Below the pieces are notes generated by a model, which had not been told where the DNA came from, did not search any database, and worked only from the letters and a program-made list of their open reading frames with translations. 64,000 nt of DNA from Pseudarthrobacter chlorophenolicus (GTDB lineage: Bacteria > Actinomycetota > Actinomycetes > Actinomycetales > Micrococcaceae). The translations under genes and the position numbers were made by a program. Where the stretch lies: contig NZ_JZTW01000001.1 of NCBI RefSeq assembly GCF_000962805.1, forward strand, positions 434,001 to 498,000, written 5' to 3'. This document shows, in pieces, positions 54,059 through 63,326 of this stretch. The first letter of the stretch is position 1; each line of letters opens with the position of its first letter.

Positions 54059-55913
54059 CTATTTGCTCCGTTCTAAAGTTTTCTTTAGCCCATGCCTGGA
54101 TAGCAATTAGCTCACCGCTGTTTCCTGGAACCTTCAACTGTTCCACTTGCTCCACCAAGTAGCAGACCTTTCCTGATGAAACCCATTCCTTGAACTGATT
54201 GAGGTTGGGATTCGGGTCGACGCCGGCAAAGCCTCCAAGGGACATGACCGGTCGACCGATGTGCAATTGAAACTGGGAGGCCGTCTGGCCCGGATATGTG
54301 GCGGCGGCCCACGTGCAGAGTGGTGATGCATTTTGTAGAAGGTCCGTCATTCTAAGGCTGGGCTTCATGCCAATCGCTACCCCCGATGCCCATGCAGGAT
54401 CTTGCTCTTTGACTCCTTTGAGGAATCTACTCAGGGTGTTCGGGCTTTTCGTGACGCCTCCTGACATGGGATTCGATCCCTCTTGAGGGGTGCTAGCAGT
54501 CATGATCGAGCAAACGACCGGCCCGGCCATGAGAGACGCGAATGCGAGACCCAAGGCAAAACGAACCATCCAGCGACTCGGTGGTGGGATTGCTAACACG
54601 GCAGACGCAAGGACTCCTGAAAAAAATGCTGCGTTGCCAAGCCACTCCGGGTAATCTGTGCTGGACTGCCACAAGGCCTTCGAAAAGATGACACTTGCGA
54701 CCAGTGAGGCGGCTACCATCACACGACTGGTGGTCGTGCTCAGGTTCCGCTGGAGCAAATCGGCGCCGACGCCTATGCACAGAGCCATTGGGAAAGCAAG
54801 TGACGCCGTATAGTAGGAGTGGAAATTAGCACCCATGAAGCTAAGCATGAAGTAGGTTGTGGCCATCCACATCGCTGCAGCGCAGGCTAATATCGACTGC
54901 TTACGGGCGAGACGACGTCTGAGCAGACAGATAATTACCGCAGTGCATGAGATTAGGCCCGGTAATAGAAGCCAGCCGATTTCCTGTCCGTAGTTTAGAT
55001 TGATCAGCCTAAAGAATCCTGCATCGGTATCAACACTTCGGAACTGAGCGGGTATCAACGAAGCAGACGGAGCGTCACTGTGTTGCATGACACGGTCAAC
55101 CCCGTTGTAGCCGAGGATCAATTCGAGCATGCTATTCGTCGTTGAACCGCCGATGTAAGGACGATCTGATGCCGGTGTCATGTCAACGTAAAGGGGCCAG
55201 GCTAGTGAACCAACGCCGAGGAGAAAGCCCATTGCAGAAATAGACACGATGCGTTTCTGCCATCGAATCCGAGAAAGCAGCGAAAAAGTGGTGACTAGTG
55301 CCGGTAGTACTAGAAACGCCTGCAGTTGCTTTGTTAGAAAGCCCAAAGAAAGCAACGCGGCAAGGAGGGCAAGATACCTGAATTTTCCAGACTCGGTTGC
55401 TCTGATACCTGCATAGAGCGAGACGCCCATCAGAAGAACCATAAGTGGATCTGGGTTGTTGTAGCGAGCTAAGAGTACGGTGATGGGTGTGAAGGCGAAG
55501 ACCGCGGTTGCTAGCAATGAAGGTGTAAAGGGGAAGCAACGCCTCATTAGGCGGTAGGACAGAATGGCGCTGGACAGCGTAATCAGGGCTTGGGGCAGCA
55601 TCAACGCCCACGGATTGAGACCGAAGAGACGCACAGAAAGCCCTATCACCCAAAGACTCAGCGGGGGCTTGTCCACCGTGACCGAATTGCCCCAGTCAGC
55701 CGACCCAAATATGAATGCTTTGAGATCTTGTTGTCCGGCCTGCACGGCGGCAGAGTAGTAGGCGTTGGCAAATCCGTTTCGGTCCAAGGCCCAGATGTAC
55801 ACCAGTCCGGCAACGAGTAGCAGCGAAGCTACAGCAAGTTGCTGCCGCCGAGAATCGGTGGTCGCTGAACGCTGCGGCCGGGCCAGAATCCCTTCATCTG
55901 CTGTGACCGTCAC
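54027..55913 (-). CDS. YkcB/ArnT-like GT-C glycosyltransferase (copy 2)
   Basis: 628 residues and clearly paralogous to its neighbour: LDRNGFANAYYSAAVQAG loop, GNSVTVDKPPLSLW (DKPP 81-84), about a dozen membrane helices, and the C-terminal soluble part VMSLGGFAGVDPNPNL. GTG start overlaps the stop of the GT2-GtrA gene (GTGA), so translation is coupled. Two divergent copies in one operon suggest two acceptors or two sugars. GC-poor for the window. Confidence 0.88.
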   Translation of the reverse strand: MTVTADEGILARPQRSATTDSRRQQLAVASLLLVAGLVYIWALDRNGFANAYYSAAVQAGQQDLKAFIFGSADWGNSVTVDKPPLSLWVIGLSVRLFGLNPWALMLPQALITLSSAILSYRLMRRCFPFTPSLLATAVFAFTPITVLLARYNNPDPLMVLLMGVSLYAGIRATESGKFRYLALLAALLSLGFLTKQLQAFLVLPALVTTFSLLSRIRWQKRIVSISAMGFLLGVGSLAWPLYVDMTPASDRPYIGGSTTNSMLELILGYNGVDRVMQHSDAPSASLIPAQFRSVDTDAGFFRLINLNYGQEIGWLLLPGLISCTAVIICLLRRRLARKQSILACAAAMWMATTYFMLSFMGANFHSYYTASLAFPMALCIGVGADLLQRNLSTTTSRVMVAASLVASVIFSKALWQSSTDYPEWLGNAAFFSGVLASAVLAIPPPSRWMVRFALGLAFASLMAGPVVCSIMTASTPQEGSNPMSGGVTKSPNTLSRFLKGVKEQDPAWASGVAIGMKPSLRMTDLLQNASPLCTWAAATYPGQTASQFQLHIGRPVMSLGGFAGVDPNPNLNQFKEWVSSGKVCYLVEQVEQLKVPGNSGELIAIQAWAKENFRTEQIDGVTVYDLSN

Positions 55914-57148
55914 GGAAGAATCTTCCCGAGGGGCGCGAGGGTAAGCCTATTTACGCGGTTCCTTACTTGTCCGGTTCTGAACACCCACAGACGCAGCAGA
56001 ACAAAGCGCATCAGGGTGGCCAACACGTTGGCGGCTGTCAGGACCAGTAGCTCCGCATTGGGCGCGGCGTCGGGATGCAGCGCGTGAAGTGTCAGCAGCG
56101 ACGAAGAGGTGATGCTCCAGGCGAGCAAGAAAACGATCAACCCCTGAAACTGCTGGGTGAAGAGCTTCGCCGGTCCGCTGATGCCAAAGGTGAATCGCCG
56201 GTTGGCGGCCGTGTTGCCAACCGCCGTTAGCAGAAGCGCCAGGAAGTTCGCTTCCTGCGCTCCGAATGGCCCCTGCAGCACCAAGTAGAGCAACGCGAAG
56301 GCCAAGGTTGAGGCGACTCCAACGAGTCCGAAACGAAGAACTTGGCCGAAAAAGCTTGGCCGGCCCAGGGGCACAATCGGCCGGCGTCCCAGCTCGGCAT
56401 AGATGGCCTGGACAGGAATGACACCCTTAACCAGGGACCCAGCCACCCGCACCATTCCCCGCAAGTCGTCAAGGGCTGTCTGTTTGATGTCCACCCGGCT
56501 GTCCGGGTCATCAACCCAGTCAACGGGAATTTCGTGAATGCGGAGTCCGGAGCGCTCGGCAATGATCAGCAACTCTGTGTCGAAAAACCACCCGTTGTCC
56601 TCCACATGGGGGAGCAGGCGCTTGGCCACATCGGCGCGAATTGCCTTAAACCCGCACTGTGCATCCGAGAAACGCACCTGCATGGTGCGCCGCAGCAGGA
56701 AGTTATAAGAACGGGAGATGAACTCCCGCTTGGGGCCGCGGCTCACCCTCGAGCTCTGGCCCAGACGCGTTCCAATCGATATGTCGGAATGCCCGGACAA
56801 CAGGGGCGCCACCAACGGTGGGAGCGCGGCCAAGTCGGTAGATAGATCAACATCAAGGTAGGCCAAGACTTTGGCTTCCGAAACGCTCCACGCGTCCCTC
56901 AGTGCCAGGCCGCGTCCTTTGGATTCCAGCCGCCGGTAACCGACGTTTTCCAATTGCTCGCTGAGTCGAGCGGCAATCACCGGCGTCCGGTCGGTGCTTG
57001 CATTATCGGCGATGGTGATTCTCCACGTCGACGGCATTTCATTCGTCAAGTATTCGGCGAGCCTTGTGATGCTGCGTTCGAGTACCGCTTCTTCGTTGTA
57101 GACCGGTACTACAATTTCGAGCGCCAAGCCCCCATAGCTAGGTGTCAT
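55910..57148 (-). CDS. GT2 polyprenyl-phosphate sugar synthase fused to a GtrA flippase domain
   Basis: 412 residues. The N-terminal domain is family 2 (EIVVPVYNEEAVL, ADNASTDRT, nucleotide-metal DVDLSTD at 99-105, SDAQCGFKAI), like polyprenyl-phosphate glucose/mannose synthases. From about residue 268 a four-helix GtrA-like domain follows (RFGLVGVASTLAFALLYLVL, NRRFTFG). Synthase and flippase are usually separate proteins, though fusions occur. ATG at 57148 has a TACGAT box six bases upstream and no Shine-Dalgarno; an upstream start near 57223 is possible. Feeds the two GT-C enzymes downstream. Confidence 0.87.
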   Translation of the reverse strand: MTPSYGGLALEIVVPVYNEEAVLERSITRLAEYLTNEMPSTWRITIADNASTDRTPVIAARLSEQLENVGYRRLESKGRGLALRDAWSVSEAKVLAYLDVDLSTDLAALPPLVAPLLSGHSDISIGTRLGQSSRVSRGPKREFISRSYNFLLRRTMQVRFSDAQCGFKAIRADVAKRLLPHVEDNGWFFDTELLIIAERSGLRIHEIPVDWVDDPDSRVDIKQTALDDLRGMVRVAGSLVKGVIPVQAIYAELGRRPIVPLGRPSFFGQVLRFGLVGVASTLAFALLYLVLQGPFGAQEANFLALLLTAVGNTAANRRFTFGISGPAKLFTQQFQGLIVFLLAWSITSSSLLTLHALHPDAAPNAELLVLTAANVLATLMRFVLLRLWVFRTGQVRNRVNRLTLAPLGKILP

Positions 57149-57160
57149 GAATGGATCGTA
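57149..57160 (-). promoter_or_regulatory. -10-like box TACGAT six bases before the GT2-GtrA start
   Basis: On the minus strand TACGAT (57160-57155) is followed by CCATTC and ATG (57148). This is a leaderless-type spacing; the -35 is not recognisable. Confidence 0.35.
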
Positions 57161-57320
57161 GGGGCCGCGAAATAGGGGTGGCGAGGGTTTTGACAGAAGA
57201 CAGGTAGCAGCGAAAGGAACCAAGTAGTCCCAGTAATTGCGCCTCTAGGAAGGCAGGTACTCAACAGGTAGAACTGCCTCTTCCCCGGCCGCCTACGCAG
57301 GTGCCGCCACCGCCATCCCA

Positions 57321-57332
57321 TACACTTGACCG
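57321..57332 (+). promoter_or_regulatory. -10 box TACACT six bases before glmM GTG (leaderless-type)
   Basis: TACACT at 57321-57326, six bases, then GTG at 57333. No Shine-Dalgarno precedes the start, whose position is fixed by the conserved [12 protein letters not shown] good -35 is not seen. Confidence 0.5.
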
Positions 57333-58694
57333 GTGTCTAGATTATTTGGAACTGATGGTGTCCGGGGGCTGGCCAACGGGCTGCTGACAGCGGAGCTGGC
57401 CCTGCAGCTGGCCCAGGCGGCGGCCGTGGTACTTGGCCACGACCGCAACTCCAACGGCTCCCGGCCCCGCGCCGTGGTGGCCCGTGATCCGCGTGCCAGC
57501 GGGGAATTCATCGCGGCTGCGGTGGAGGCCGGGCTGTCCAGCTCGGGCATCGACGTCTACGACGCCGGCGTCCTCCCCACCCCGGCCGCCGCGTACCTGG
57601 TGGCGGACCTGGAAGCCGATTTCGGCGTCATGATCTCCGCCTCCCACAACCCGGCGCCGGATAACGGCATCAAGTTCTTCGCCCGCGGCGGCCAGAAGCT
57701 CCCCGACGACGTGGAAGACGCCATTGAAGCCCAGATGCACAACGAGGCCGTCCGGCCCATAGGTCCCGATGTCGGACGCATCCAGCGCTTCTCCGACGCC
57801 GAGGACCGCTACGTCGTCCACCTCCTCAGCACCCTCCCGCACCGTCTCGAGGGCCTCACCGTGGTCCTGGACTGCGCCCACGGCGCCGCCAGCGGCTGCT
57901 CCCCGCAGGTCTTCAAGGACGCCGGCGCGGACGTCATCGTCATCGGCGCCGACCCGGACGGGCTCAACATCAACGACGGCGTGGGCTCCACCCACCTCGG
58001 CCCGCTCAAGGAAGCCGTCCTCCAGTACGGCGCGGACCTTGGCATCGCCCACGACGGCGACGCGGACCGCTGCCTGGCCGTGGACCACGAAGGCAACGAA
58101 GTGGACGGCGACCAGATCATGGCGGTCCTCGCCGTCGCCCTCAAGAAAGCCGGCAAGCTGAACGACGATGTCCTGGTGGCCACCGTCATGAGCAACCTCG
58201 GCCTCAAAATTGCCCTCCGCGACGCCGGCATCAGCATCCGCGAAACAGCCGTGGGAGACCGCTACGTCCTGGAAAGCATGCGGGAAGGCGGCTTCAACCT
58301 TGGCGGGGAACAGTCCGGCCACGTCATCTTCTCGGACCACGCCACCACCGGTGACGGACTCCTCACCGGCCTGCAGCTCGCCGCCCAGGTGGCCCTGACC
58401 GGGAAGTCCCTCAAGGACCTGGCCGCCGTCATGACCAAGCTCCCGCAGGTCCTCATCAACGTCAAGGGCGTGGACCGCACCAAGGTCAAGAGCAGCGACG
58501 TCCTCGCCCAGGCCGTCAAGGCCGCCGAGGCCGCCCTGGGTGAAACCGGCCGCGTCCTCCTCCGCCCCTCCGGCACCGAACCCGTGGTCCGGGTCATGGT
58601 GGAGGCCGCCGACGAGGAAACCGCGCAGTCCATCGCCGAACACCTCGCACAGGTGGTCCGCACGGAACTCGCGCTCGAACTCATCAGCGAATAG
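57333..58694 (+). CDS. glmM: Phosphoglucosamine mutase
   Basis: Converts glucosamine-6-phosphate to glucosamine-1-phosphate for UDP-GlcNAc and peptidoglycan. 453 residues. [10 protein letters not shown] at the start, active-site Ser104 in [10 protein letters not shown], the metal loop HDGDADR, sugar-binding GGEQSGH and the C-terminal phosphate-binding [15 protein letters not shown] start without Shine-Dalgarno. Works downstream of GlmS, encoded at 61218, and converges on mscL across a perfect terminator. Confidence 0.97.
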   Translation: MSRLFGTDGVRGLANGLLTAELALQLAQAAAVVLGHDRNSNGSRPRAVVARDPRASGEFIAAAVEAGLSSSGIDVYDAGVLPTPAAAYLVADLEADFGVMISASHNPAPDNGIKFFARGGQKLPDDVEDAIEAQMHNEAVRPIGPDVGRIQRFSDAEDRYVVHLLSTLPHRLEGLTVVLDCAHGAASGCSPQVFKDAGADVIVIGADPDGLNINDGVGSTHLGPLKEAVLQYGADLGIAHDGDADRCLAVDHEGNEVDGDQIMAVLAVALKKAGKLNDDVLVATVMSNLGLKIALRDAGISIRETAVGDRYVLESMREGGFNLGGEQSGHVIFSDHATTGDGLLTGLQLAAQVALTGKSLKDLAAVMTKLPQVLINVKGVDRTKVKSSDVLAQAVKAAEAALGETGRVLLRPSGTEPVVRVMVEAADEETAQSIAEHLAQVVRTELALELISE

Positions 58695-58703
58695 CCGCAC
58701 AAA

Positions 58704-58745
58704 CGAATGAGGCCCGCTTCCACGGATGGAAGCGGGCCTCATTCG
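58704..58745. terminator. Bidirectional terminator between glmM and mscL
   Basis: Perfect 19-bp stem: CGAATGAGGCCCGCTTCCA (58704-58722) and its inverse (58727-58745), loop CGGA. The AT-rich ends give short U tracts in both directions. Confidence 0.85.
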
Positions 58746-58753
58746 CATATCGG

Positions 58754-59143
58754 CTAGGACGAGCGACTTCGCAACTCGTCGCGGATCTCGGTGAGCAGGG
58801 CGATCTGCGGATCCTCGGCAGATTCTTCCTTGACGTCCTGGTTGATGCCGAGCCGGCGGTTGCGCCGCTCGATCATGTGGTTCATGGGCATGACCACAAC
58901 AAAGTAGATGGCGGCGGCAATCAGCACGAACGAGATGACGGCGGAGATGACGCGTCCGTAGAGGAAGCCCTCCCACTGCATCTCCTCGATACCCTTCGCC
59001 TGGAACAGAAGGCCGATCAGCGGTGTGAGCAGCCCTTCCACGATCGATGTGACGACGGCGCCGAACGCGGCACCCATCACGACAGCGACGGCAAGGTCTA
59101 CGACGTTGCCCTTCATGATGAAATTCTTGAATCCGGTCAACAT
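58754..59143 (-). CDS. mscL: Large-conductance mechanosensitive channel
   Basis: Osmotic safety valve. 129 residues from ATG at 59143 (MLTGFKNFIMKGNVVDLAV); a TTG three codons upstream is possible. First helix VVDLAVAVVMGAAFGAVVTS, second helix VISFVLIAAAIYFVVV, and a cytoplasmic C-terminal helix (PQIALLTEIRDELR). Converges on glmM. Confidence 0.96.
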   Translation of the reverse strand: MLTGFKNFIMKGNVVDLAVAVVMGAAFGAVVTSIVEGLLTPLIGLLFQAKGIEEMQWEGFLYGRVISAVISFVLIAAAIYFVVVMPMNHMIERRNRRLGINQDVKEESAEDPQIALLTEIRDELRSRSS

Positions 59144-59233
59144 GGGTTCCAAACTAGCCCACGTCTGTTAACCCTGCGTGAACCCAGGCCCCTATTTTGG
59201 GCCGTGTTGGGAACCAGTTGGCTGCAGTATCCG

Positions 59234-60112
59234 TTAGGGGTACCCCGGTGCCGCCCCCACGCCGAAGTACTCCTCGAGCGTGACAATCCCGCGTACGGAC
59301 ATGTCCGTGGCCGCCTCCACGCCGATGTACCGCAGGTGCCACGGCTCGTAGTAGTACCCGGTGGTCTCATGGAACATCCACGGATACCGCACCACGAACC
59401 CGAACCCGTAGGCGTTGGCTTTCGCCCAGACAGCGGCAGGCTGGTCCGCGAAGCACGGCTGGAAGGCGCACGCTCCGCCGCCGTCGGCGATGTCGAAGGA
59501 CCACCCCGTCTGGTGCTCCGAGTAGCCCGGCCGGGCGCTGGCCGTGTCCGCGTCCGCCTGCCCACGCGCGGCGACGTACCCGTTGTACGTAGAAACCTGC
59601 GTGGCGTAGGAGCGGTACCCGCTGGCCAGGACCATGACCACGCCGTCCCGCGCCGCAGCCGCGAACATCGCCTCGGCCGCTGCCGCCGTCGTACTGTTCA
59701 GCAGCGCGGACTCACCGGACGCGGAGATCCCGACGGCGGGACTCACCAGATCCGCCGGCGCATAGTCGGCGGGGGCCAGCGGCCGGTGCTTGTTCACCAC
59801 TACCCACGGGCTGGCCGGATCCGTCAGGGAAAACTGACGGGGGAGGGCTGCGGATGGTGAAGGTGAGGGGGATGCGGAAGGTTCCGGCGGCGTGCCCGCC
59901 ACCGTCGCCGCCTCCGGTGCGGCAACAGGGGTGCCCGCCGCCGTCGCGGACGGAACCGGGGAAGCAGACGGCGAGGCCGACGACGGCGGCCCGGCCTCGG
60001 GTGCTACGGGCGTGCAGGCGGTGAGTACAGTCAGCCCTGCCCCCACGGCGAGGAAGCGGGCGAAGCTCCGGCGGCTGGCCGTCACGGCTGAAGCGGCGCA
60101 GTTGTGGCACAC
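59234..60112 (-). CDS. VanY-type D-alanyl-D-alanine carboxypeptidase lipoprotein (M15B)
   Basis: Cell-wall peptidase trimming peptidoglycan stem peptides. 292 residues. Signal with SRRSFARFLAVGAGLTVLTAC (split: SRRSFARFL, then VLTAC), lipid anchor at the Cys; a Tat route is possible. A Pro/Ser/Ala-rich spacer (about 35-90) leads to the M15 domain: SGYRSYATQ, zinc-binding SEHQTGWSFDIADG, and EPWHLRYIG. GTG start six bases after coaA ends, so probably the second gene of a coaA transcript. Confidence 0.92.
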   Translation of the reverse strand: MCHNCAASAVTASRRSFARFLAVGAGLTVLTACTPVAPEAGPPSSASPSASPVPSATAAGTPVAAPEAATVAGTPPEPSASPSPSPSAALPRQFSLTDPASPWVVVNKHRPLAPADYAPADLVSPAVGISASGESALLNSTTAAAAEAMFAAAARDGVVMVLASGYRSYATQVSTYNGYVAARGQADADTASARPGYSEHQTGWSFDIADGGGACAFQPCFADQPAAVWAKANAYGFGFVVRYPWMFHETTGYYYEPWHLRYIGVEAATDMSVRGIVTLEEYFGVGAAPGYP

Positions 60113-60117
60113 CTGTG

Positions 60118-61083
60118 CTAGACCTTCCTCAGGAGCATCCGGCGGATGGTGTGGTCCGAGTCCTTGGTGAGCACCAGCTGGGCCCGGCCCCTGGTGGGAA
60201 GGACGTTCTCCTCCAGGTTGGGCTCGTTGATCCGCTTCCAGATGTCCCGGGCGGTGCTCTCCGCCTCATCATCGGACAGGCTGGCATACCTGTGGAAGTA
60301 GGACTCCGGCTGCGCGAACGCCGTGGTCCGCAGCTTCCGGAACCGGTCCACGTACCACTCCTCGATATAAGAGGTTTTGGCGTCCACATAGATGGAGAAG
60401 TCGAAGAAGTCACTCAGCGCCAGCCCCTGCCGGCCATCATGCCGCGGGCGCGCCGGAGCCAGAACGTTCAGGCCTTCCACGATGAGGACATCCGGACGGC
60501 GGACCACCACTTCCTTTTCGGGAACGATGTCATACGTGACGTGCGAGTACCAGGGAGCATGGACTTCCTCGGCCCCGCCCTTGATCTCGCTCACGAACCT
60601 CAGCAGCGCCCGCCGGTCGTAGGACTCCGGGAAGCCCTTCCGGTCCAGCAACTGCCGCCGCTTGAGCTCCGCCAGGGGGTACAGGAAGCCGTCAGTGGTG
60701 ATGAGCTCTACGTTGGGCGTACCCGGCCAGCGCCGCAGCATCTCCCGCAGCACGCGCGCAATGGTGGACTTGCCCACGGCAACTGACCCGGCAACGCCGA
60801 TGACGAACGGGGTGCGCTGGGTCTGTTCGCCCAGGAAGGTGGTGGTGGCCGCGTGCAGCTGCCCGGCAGCTTCCACATAGAGGTGCAGGAGCCGGGACAG
60901 CGGAAGGTAGACCTCACGGATTTCCTTCATGTCCAGGGGATCGCCAAGGCCGCGCAGGCGGACAATATCCTCTTCGTTGAGGGGTTGTTCCATCTGGGCT
61001 GCCAGCCTGGACCAGGTCTGCCGGTCCAGTTCCACGAATGGGGAAGCACCCTCCCCATTCGCCTCGTTGCGTTGCAAAGTCAC
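60118..61083 (-). CDS. coaA: Pantothenate kinase, type I
   Basis: First step of coenzyme A synthesis. 321 residues from GTG at 61083 ([12 protein letters not shown]). P-loop GSVAVGKST at 99-107, [17 protein letters not shown] and VEGLNVL are typical. The GTG stands seven bases after a CAGAAT -10 with TTCGCT 17 bp further upstream, so a leaderless mRNA is likely; a longer frame to 61113 would cross that promoter. Divergent from glmS. Confidence 0.95.
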   Translation of the reverse strand: MTLQRNEANGEGASPFVELDRQTWSRLAAQMEQPLNEEDIVRLRGLGDPLDMKEIREVYLPLSRLLHLYVEAAGQLHAATTTFLGEQTQRTPFVIGVAGSVAVGKSTIARVLREMLRRWPGTPNVELITTDGFLYPLAELKRRQLLDRKGFPESYDRRALLRFVSEIKGGAEEVHAPWYSHVTYDIVPEKEVVVRRPDVLIVEGLNVLAPARPRHDGRQGLALSDFFDFSIYVDAKTSYIEEWYVDRFRKLRTTAFAQPESYFHRYASLSDDEAESTARDIWKRINEPNLEENVLPTRGRAQLVLTKDSDHTIRRMLLRKV

Positions 61084-61119
61084 GTTAGAGATTCTGCCCC
61101 GCGCTCCGCGCATAGCGAA
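61084..61119 (-). promoter_or_regulatory. coaA promoter of leaderless type
   Basis: On the minus strand: TTCGCT (61119-61114), 17 bases, CAGAAT (61096-61091), seven bases, GTG (61083). Both boxes resemble sigma-70-type consensus. Confidence 0.5.
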
Positions 61120-61204
61120 ATGGAAGCGGCTCCGGGGCGCAGCGGTCCGGGCAAGAAGGGCTCAAGATCCGGTTCCGGGTTACAGGCAACCGGTGCCCAC
61201 CCGA

Positions 61205-61217
61205 TACTCTTGAGGCT
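61205..61217 (+). promoter_or_regulatory. -10 box TACTCT seven bases before glmS ATG (leaderless-type)
   Basis: TACTCT (61205-61210) is followed by TGAGGCT and ATG (61218). The start codon is certain because GlmS must begin Met-Cys. The -35 is poor, as is common for actinobacterial leaderless promoters. Confidence 0.6.
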
Positions 61218-63110
61218 ATGTGTGGAATCGTGGGTTATGTAGGCCGTTCTGTTGACGGCGCTGTTAATGGTCACAGTGCTTTGGACGTTGTCCTTGAGGG
61301 GCTTCGCCGGCTGGAGTACCGCGGTTATGACTCGGCGGGCGTGGCGGTGGTGTCTGCGGGCAGCATCGAGTCGCGGAAGAAGTCCGGGAAGCTGAGCAAC
61401 CTGCTCGCTGAGCTGGAGGAGCGTCCCCTGCCGGAGACCCTGACCGGCATCGGCCACACCCGGTGGGCCACCCATGGCGGCCCCACGGACCGTAACGCGC
61501 ACCCGCACTTGGCTGATGGCGGGAAGCTGGCCGTGATCCACAACGGCATCATTGAAAACTTTGCCGAGCTTAAGCTCGAGCTGGTGGAGAAGGGTGTGAC
61601 TTTCCTGTCCGAGACGGACACCGAGGTTGCTGCCGCGCTGCTGGCGGACATTTTCCGGAACCAGCTGGGCGGGGACGCTGCCAACGGCGGCCTGACCAAG
61701 GCCATGGAACTTGCCTGCCAGCGCCTCGAGGGCGCCTTCACGCTGCTGGCTGTCCACGCGGACCAGCCCGACGTCGTGGTCGCTGCCCGCCGTAACTCGC
61801 CGCTGGTGGTGGGTCTGGGTGAAGGGGAGAACTTCCTGGGCTCGGACGTGTCCGGGTTCATTGACTACACCCGCCGTGCGGTGGAGCTGGGCCAGGACCA
61901 GATTGTCACTATCACCGCCGATTCGGTGGAGATCACGGACTTCTTCGGCAACCCGGCCGCGGGTAAGGAGTACCACGTTGACTGGGACCCGGCCTCGGCG
62001 AAGAAGGGCGGCTTCTCCTCGTTCATGGAGAAGGAAATCCATGACCAGCCCGATGCCGTGGCGCAGACCCTGCTGGGCCGCTCGGACCTGGAGGGCAAGC
62101 TGACCCTGAGCGAGTTGCGGATCGACCCGGAGCTGCTCAAGCAGGTCAACAAGATCGTGGTGCTGGCCTGCGGTACCGCCGCGTACGCCGGGACTGTGGC
62201 CAAGTACGCCATTGAGAACTGGTGCCGGATCCCCACCGAGGTGGAGTTGGCGCATGAGTTCCGGTACCGGGATCCGATCCTGGACGAGAACACCCTGGTG
62301 GTCTCCATCTCCCAGTCGGGCGAGACCATGGATACCCTGATGGCTGTCCGGTACGCCCGCGAGCAGGGCGCGAAGACCATTTCGATCTGCAACACCAACG
62401 GGTCCACCATCCCGCGTGAATCCGATGCTGTGCTGTACACGCACGCCGGTCCGGAGATCGCCGTCGCGTCCACCAAGGCGTTCTTGGCCCAGATCACGGC
62501 CGCGTACCTGCTGGGCCTGTACCTGGCGCAGCTGCGCGGGAACATCTTCTCGGGCCAGATCAAGGACGTCCTCGCGGACCTGGCCAAGATCCCGGAGAAG
62601 ATCCAGACCATCCTGGACAACGCCGGACCCTTGCGGGAACTGGCCCGGTCCATGGCGGACGAGAAGTCCGTGCTGTTCCTGGGCCGGCACGTGGGCTATC
62701 CGGTGGCCCTCGAGGGTGCGCTGAAGCTCAAGGAAATCGCGTACATCCACGCCGAAGGGTTCGCCGCCGGCGAGCTCAAGCACGGCCCGATCGCACTGAT
62801 CGATGAGGGCCAGCCGGTGTTCGTGGTGGTCCCGTCCCCGCGCGGCCGTGATTCGCTGCACGCCAAGGTAGTCTCCAACATCCAGGAAATCCGTGCCCGC
62901 GGCGCCCGGACCCTGGTGATCGCCGAGGAAGGCGACGAAGCTGTGAAGGCCTACGCCGAGCACGTCTTCTACGTCCCCGAAACGCCCACGCTGCTGATGC
63001 CGCTGCTGACCACCGTCCCGCTGCAGATCTTCGCCGCGGAACTCGCCGCCGCAAAGGGCTACGACGTGGACCAGCCGCGCAACCTCGCCAAGAGCGTCAC
63101 CGTAGAGTAG
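61218..63110 (+). CDS. glmS: Glutamine-fructose-6-phosphate aminotransferase (isomerising)
   Basis: Makes glucosamine-6-phosphate, the first committed step to UDP-GlcNAc. 630 residues. N-terminal glutaminase with nucleophile Cys2 (MCGIVGYVG), GHTRWATHG, HNGIIENF; then two SIS domains (ACGTAAYAG, SQSGETMDT, GRHVGYPVALEGALKLKE) and the C-terminal PRNLAKSVTVE with the catalytic Lys. The ATG is fixed by Cys2 and has no Shine-Dalgarno. Its stop lies within a 19-bp sequence repeated at the acpS start. Confidence 0.98.
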   Translation: MCGIVGYVGRSVDGAVNGHSALDVVLEGLRRLEYRGYDSAGVAVVSAGSIESRKKSGKLSNLLAELEERPLPETLTGIGHTRWATHGGPTDRNAHPHLADGGKLAVIHNGIIENFAELKLELVEKGVTFLSETDTEVAAALLADIFRNQLGGDAANGGLTKAMELACQRLEGAFTLLAVHADQPDVVVAARRNSPLVVGLGEGENFLGSDVSGFIDYTRRAVELGQDQIVTITADSVEITDFFGNPAAGKEYHVDWDPASAKKGGFSSFMEKEIHDQPDAVAQTLLGRSDLEGKLTLSELRIDPELLKQVNKIVVLACGTAAYAGTVAKYAIENWCRIPTEVELAHEFRYRDPILDENTLVVSISQSGETMDTLMAVRYAREQGAKTISICNTNGSTIPRESDAVLYTHAGPEIAVASTKAFLAQITAAYLLGLYLAQLRGNIFSGQIKDVLADLAKIPEKIQTILDNAGPLRELARSMADEKSVLFLGRHVGYPVALEGALKLKEIAYIHAEGFAAGELKHGPIALIDEGQPVFVVVPSPRGRDSLHAKVVSNIQEIRARGARTLVIAEEGDEAVKAYAEHVFYVPETPTLLMPLLTTVPLQIFAAELAAAKGYDVDQPRNLAKSVTVE

Positions 63111-63118
63111 TCCCATGA
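63100..63118 (+). repeat. 19-bp direct repeat CCGTAGAGTAGTCCCATGA, copy 1 (end of glmS)
   Basis: Identical to 63327-63345. This copy contains the last glmS codons and stop (TAG at 63108-63110) and an ATG at 63115. Confidence 0.85.
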
Positions 63119-63123
63119 CTGCT

Positions 63124-63153
63124 GAAGTCCCGGGCCCGGTGGCCCGGGACTTC
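63124..63153 (+). terminator. Hairpin after glmS
   Basis: GAAGTCCCGGGC pairs exactly with GCCCGGGACTTC, loop CCGGTG, 13 bases after the stop. No U tract follows, so termination may be partial or Rho-assisted. Confidence 0.6.
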
Positions 63154-63326
63154 CGCGTTAACGCCCCCCGCCGAACAGGTTTGCGCAACTTTCAGCCCGC
63201 CGCAGCCACGGAGGCCCCGGGAACTCGGCGTGCGCTCCGCAAAATCGCCCCAAAAGTCACGCATTTCTGCTGATGGCGGATAACACCCACGACCGGCGCG
63301 CAACGTCCTCCGCGCGTATTGCGCCG

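Noticed and set aside
57342..58976. 544-codon open frame antisense to glmM
   Set aside because: Shadow of glmM that also runs through the bidirectional terminator and into mscL.
61080..63188. 702-codon open frame antisense to glmS
   Set aside because: It mirrors the whole of glmS, whose product is certain; no ribosome binding site or recognisable domain.
63115..63273. 52-codon frame starting in the first 19-bp repeat
   Set aside because: It crosses the glmS hairpin, is Arg/Pro-rich, and resembles no family; kept only as a note in the repeat finding.
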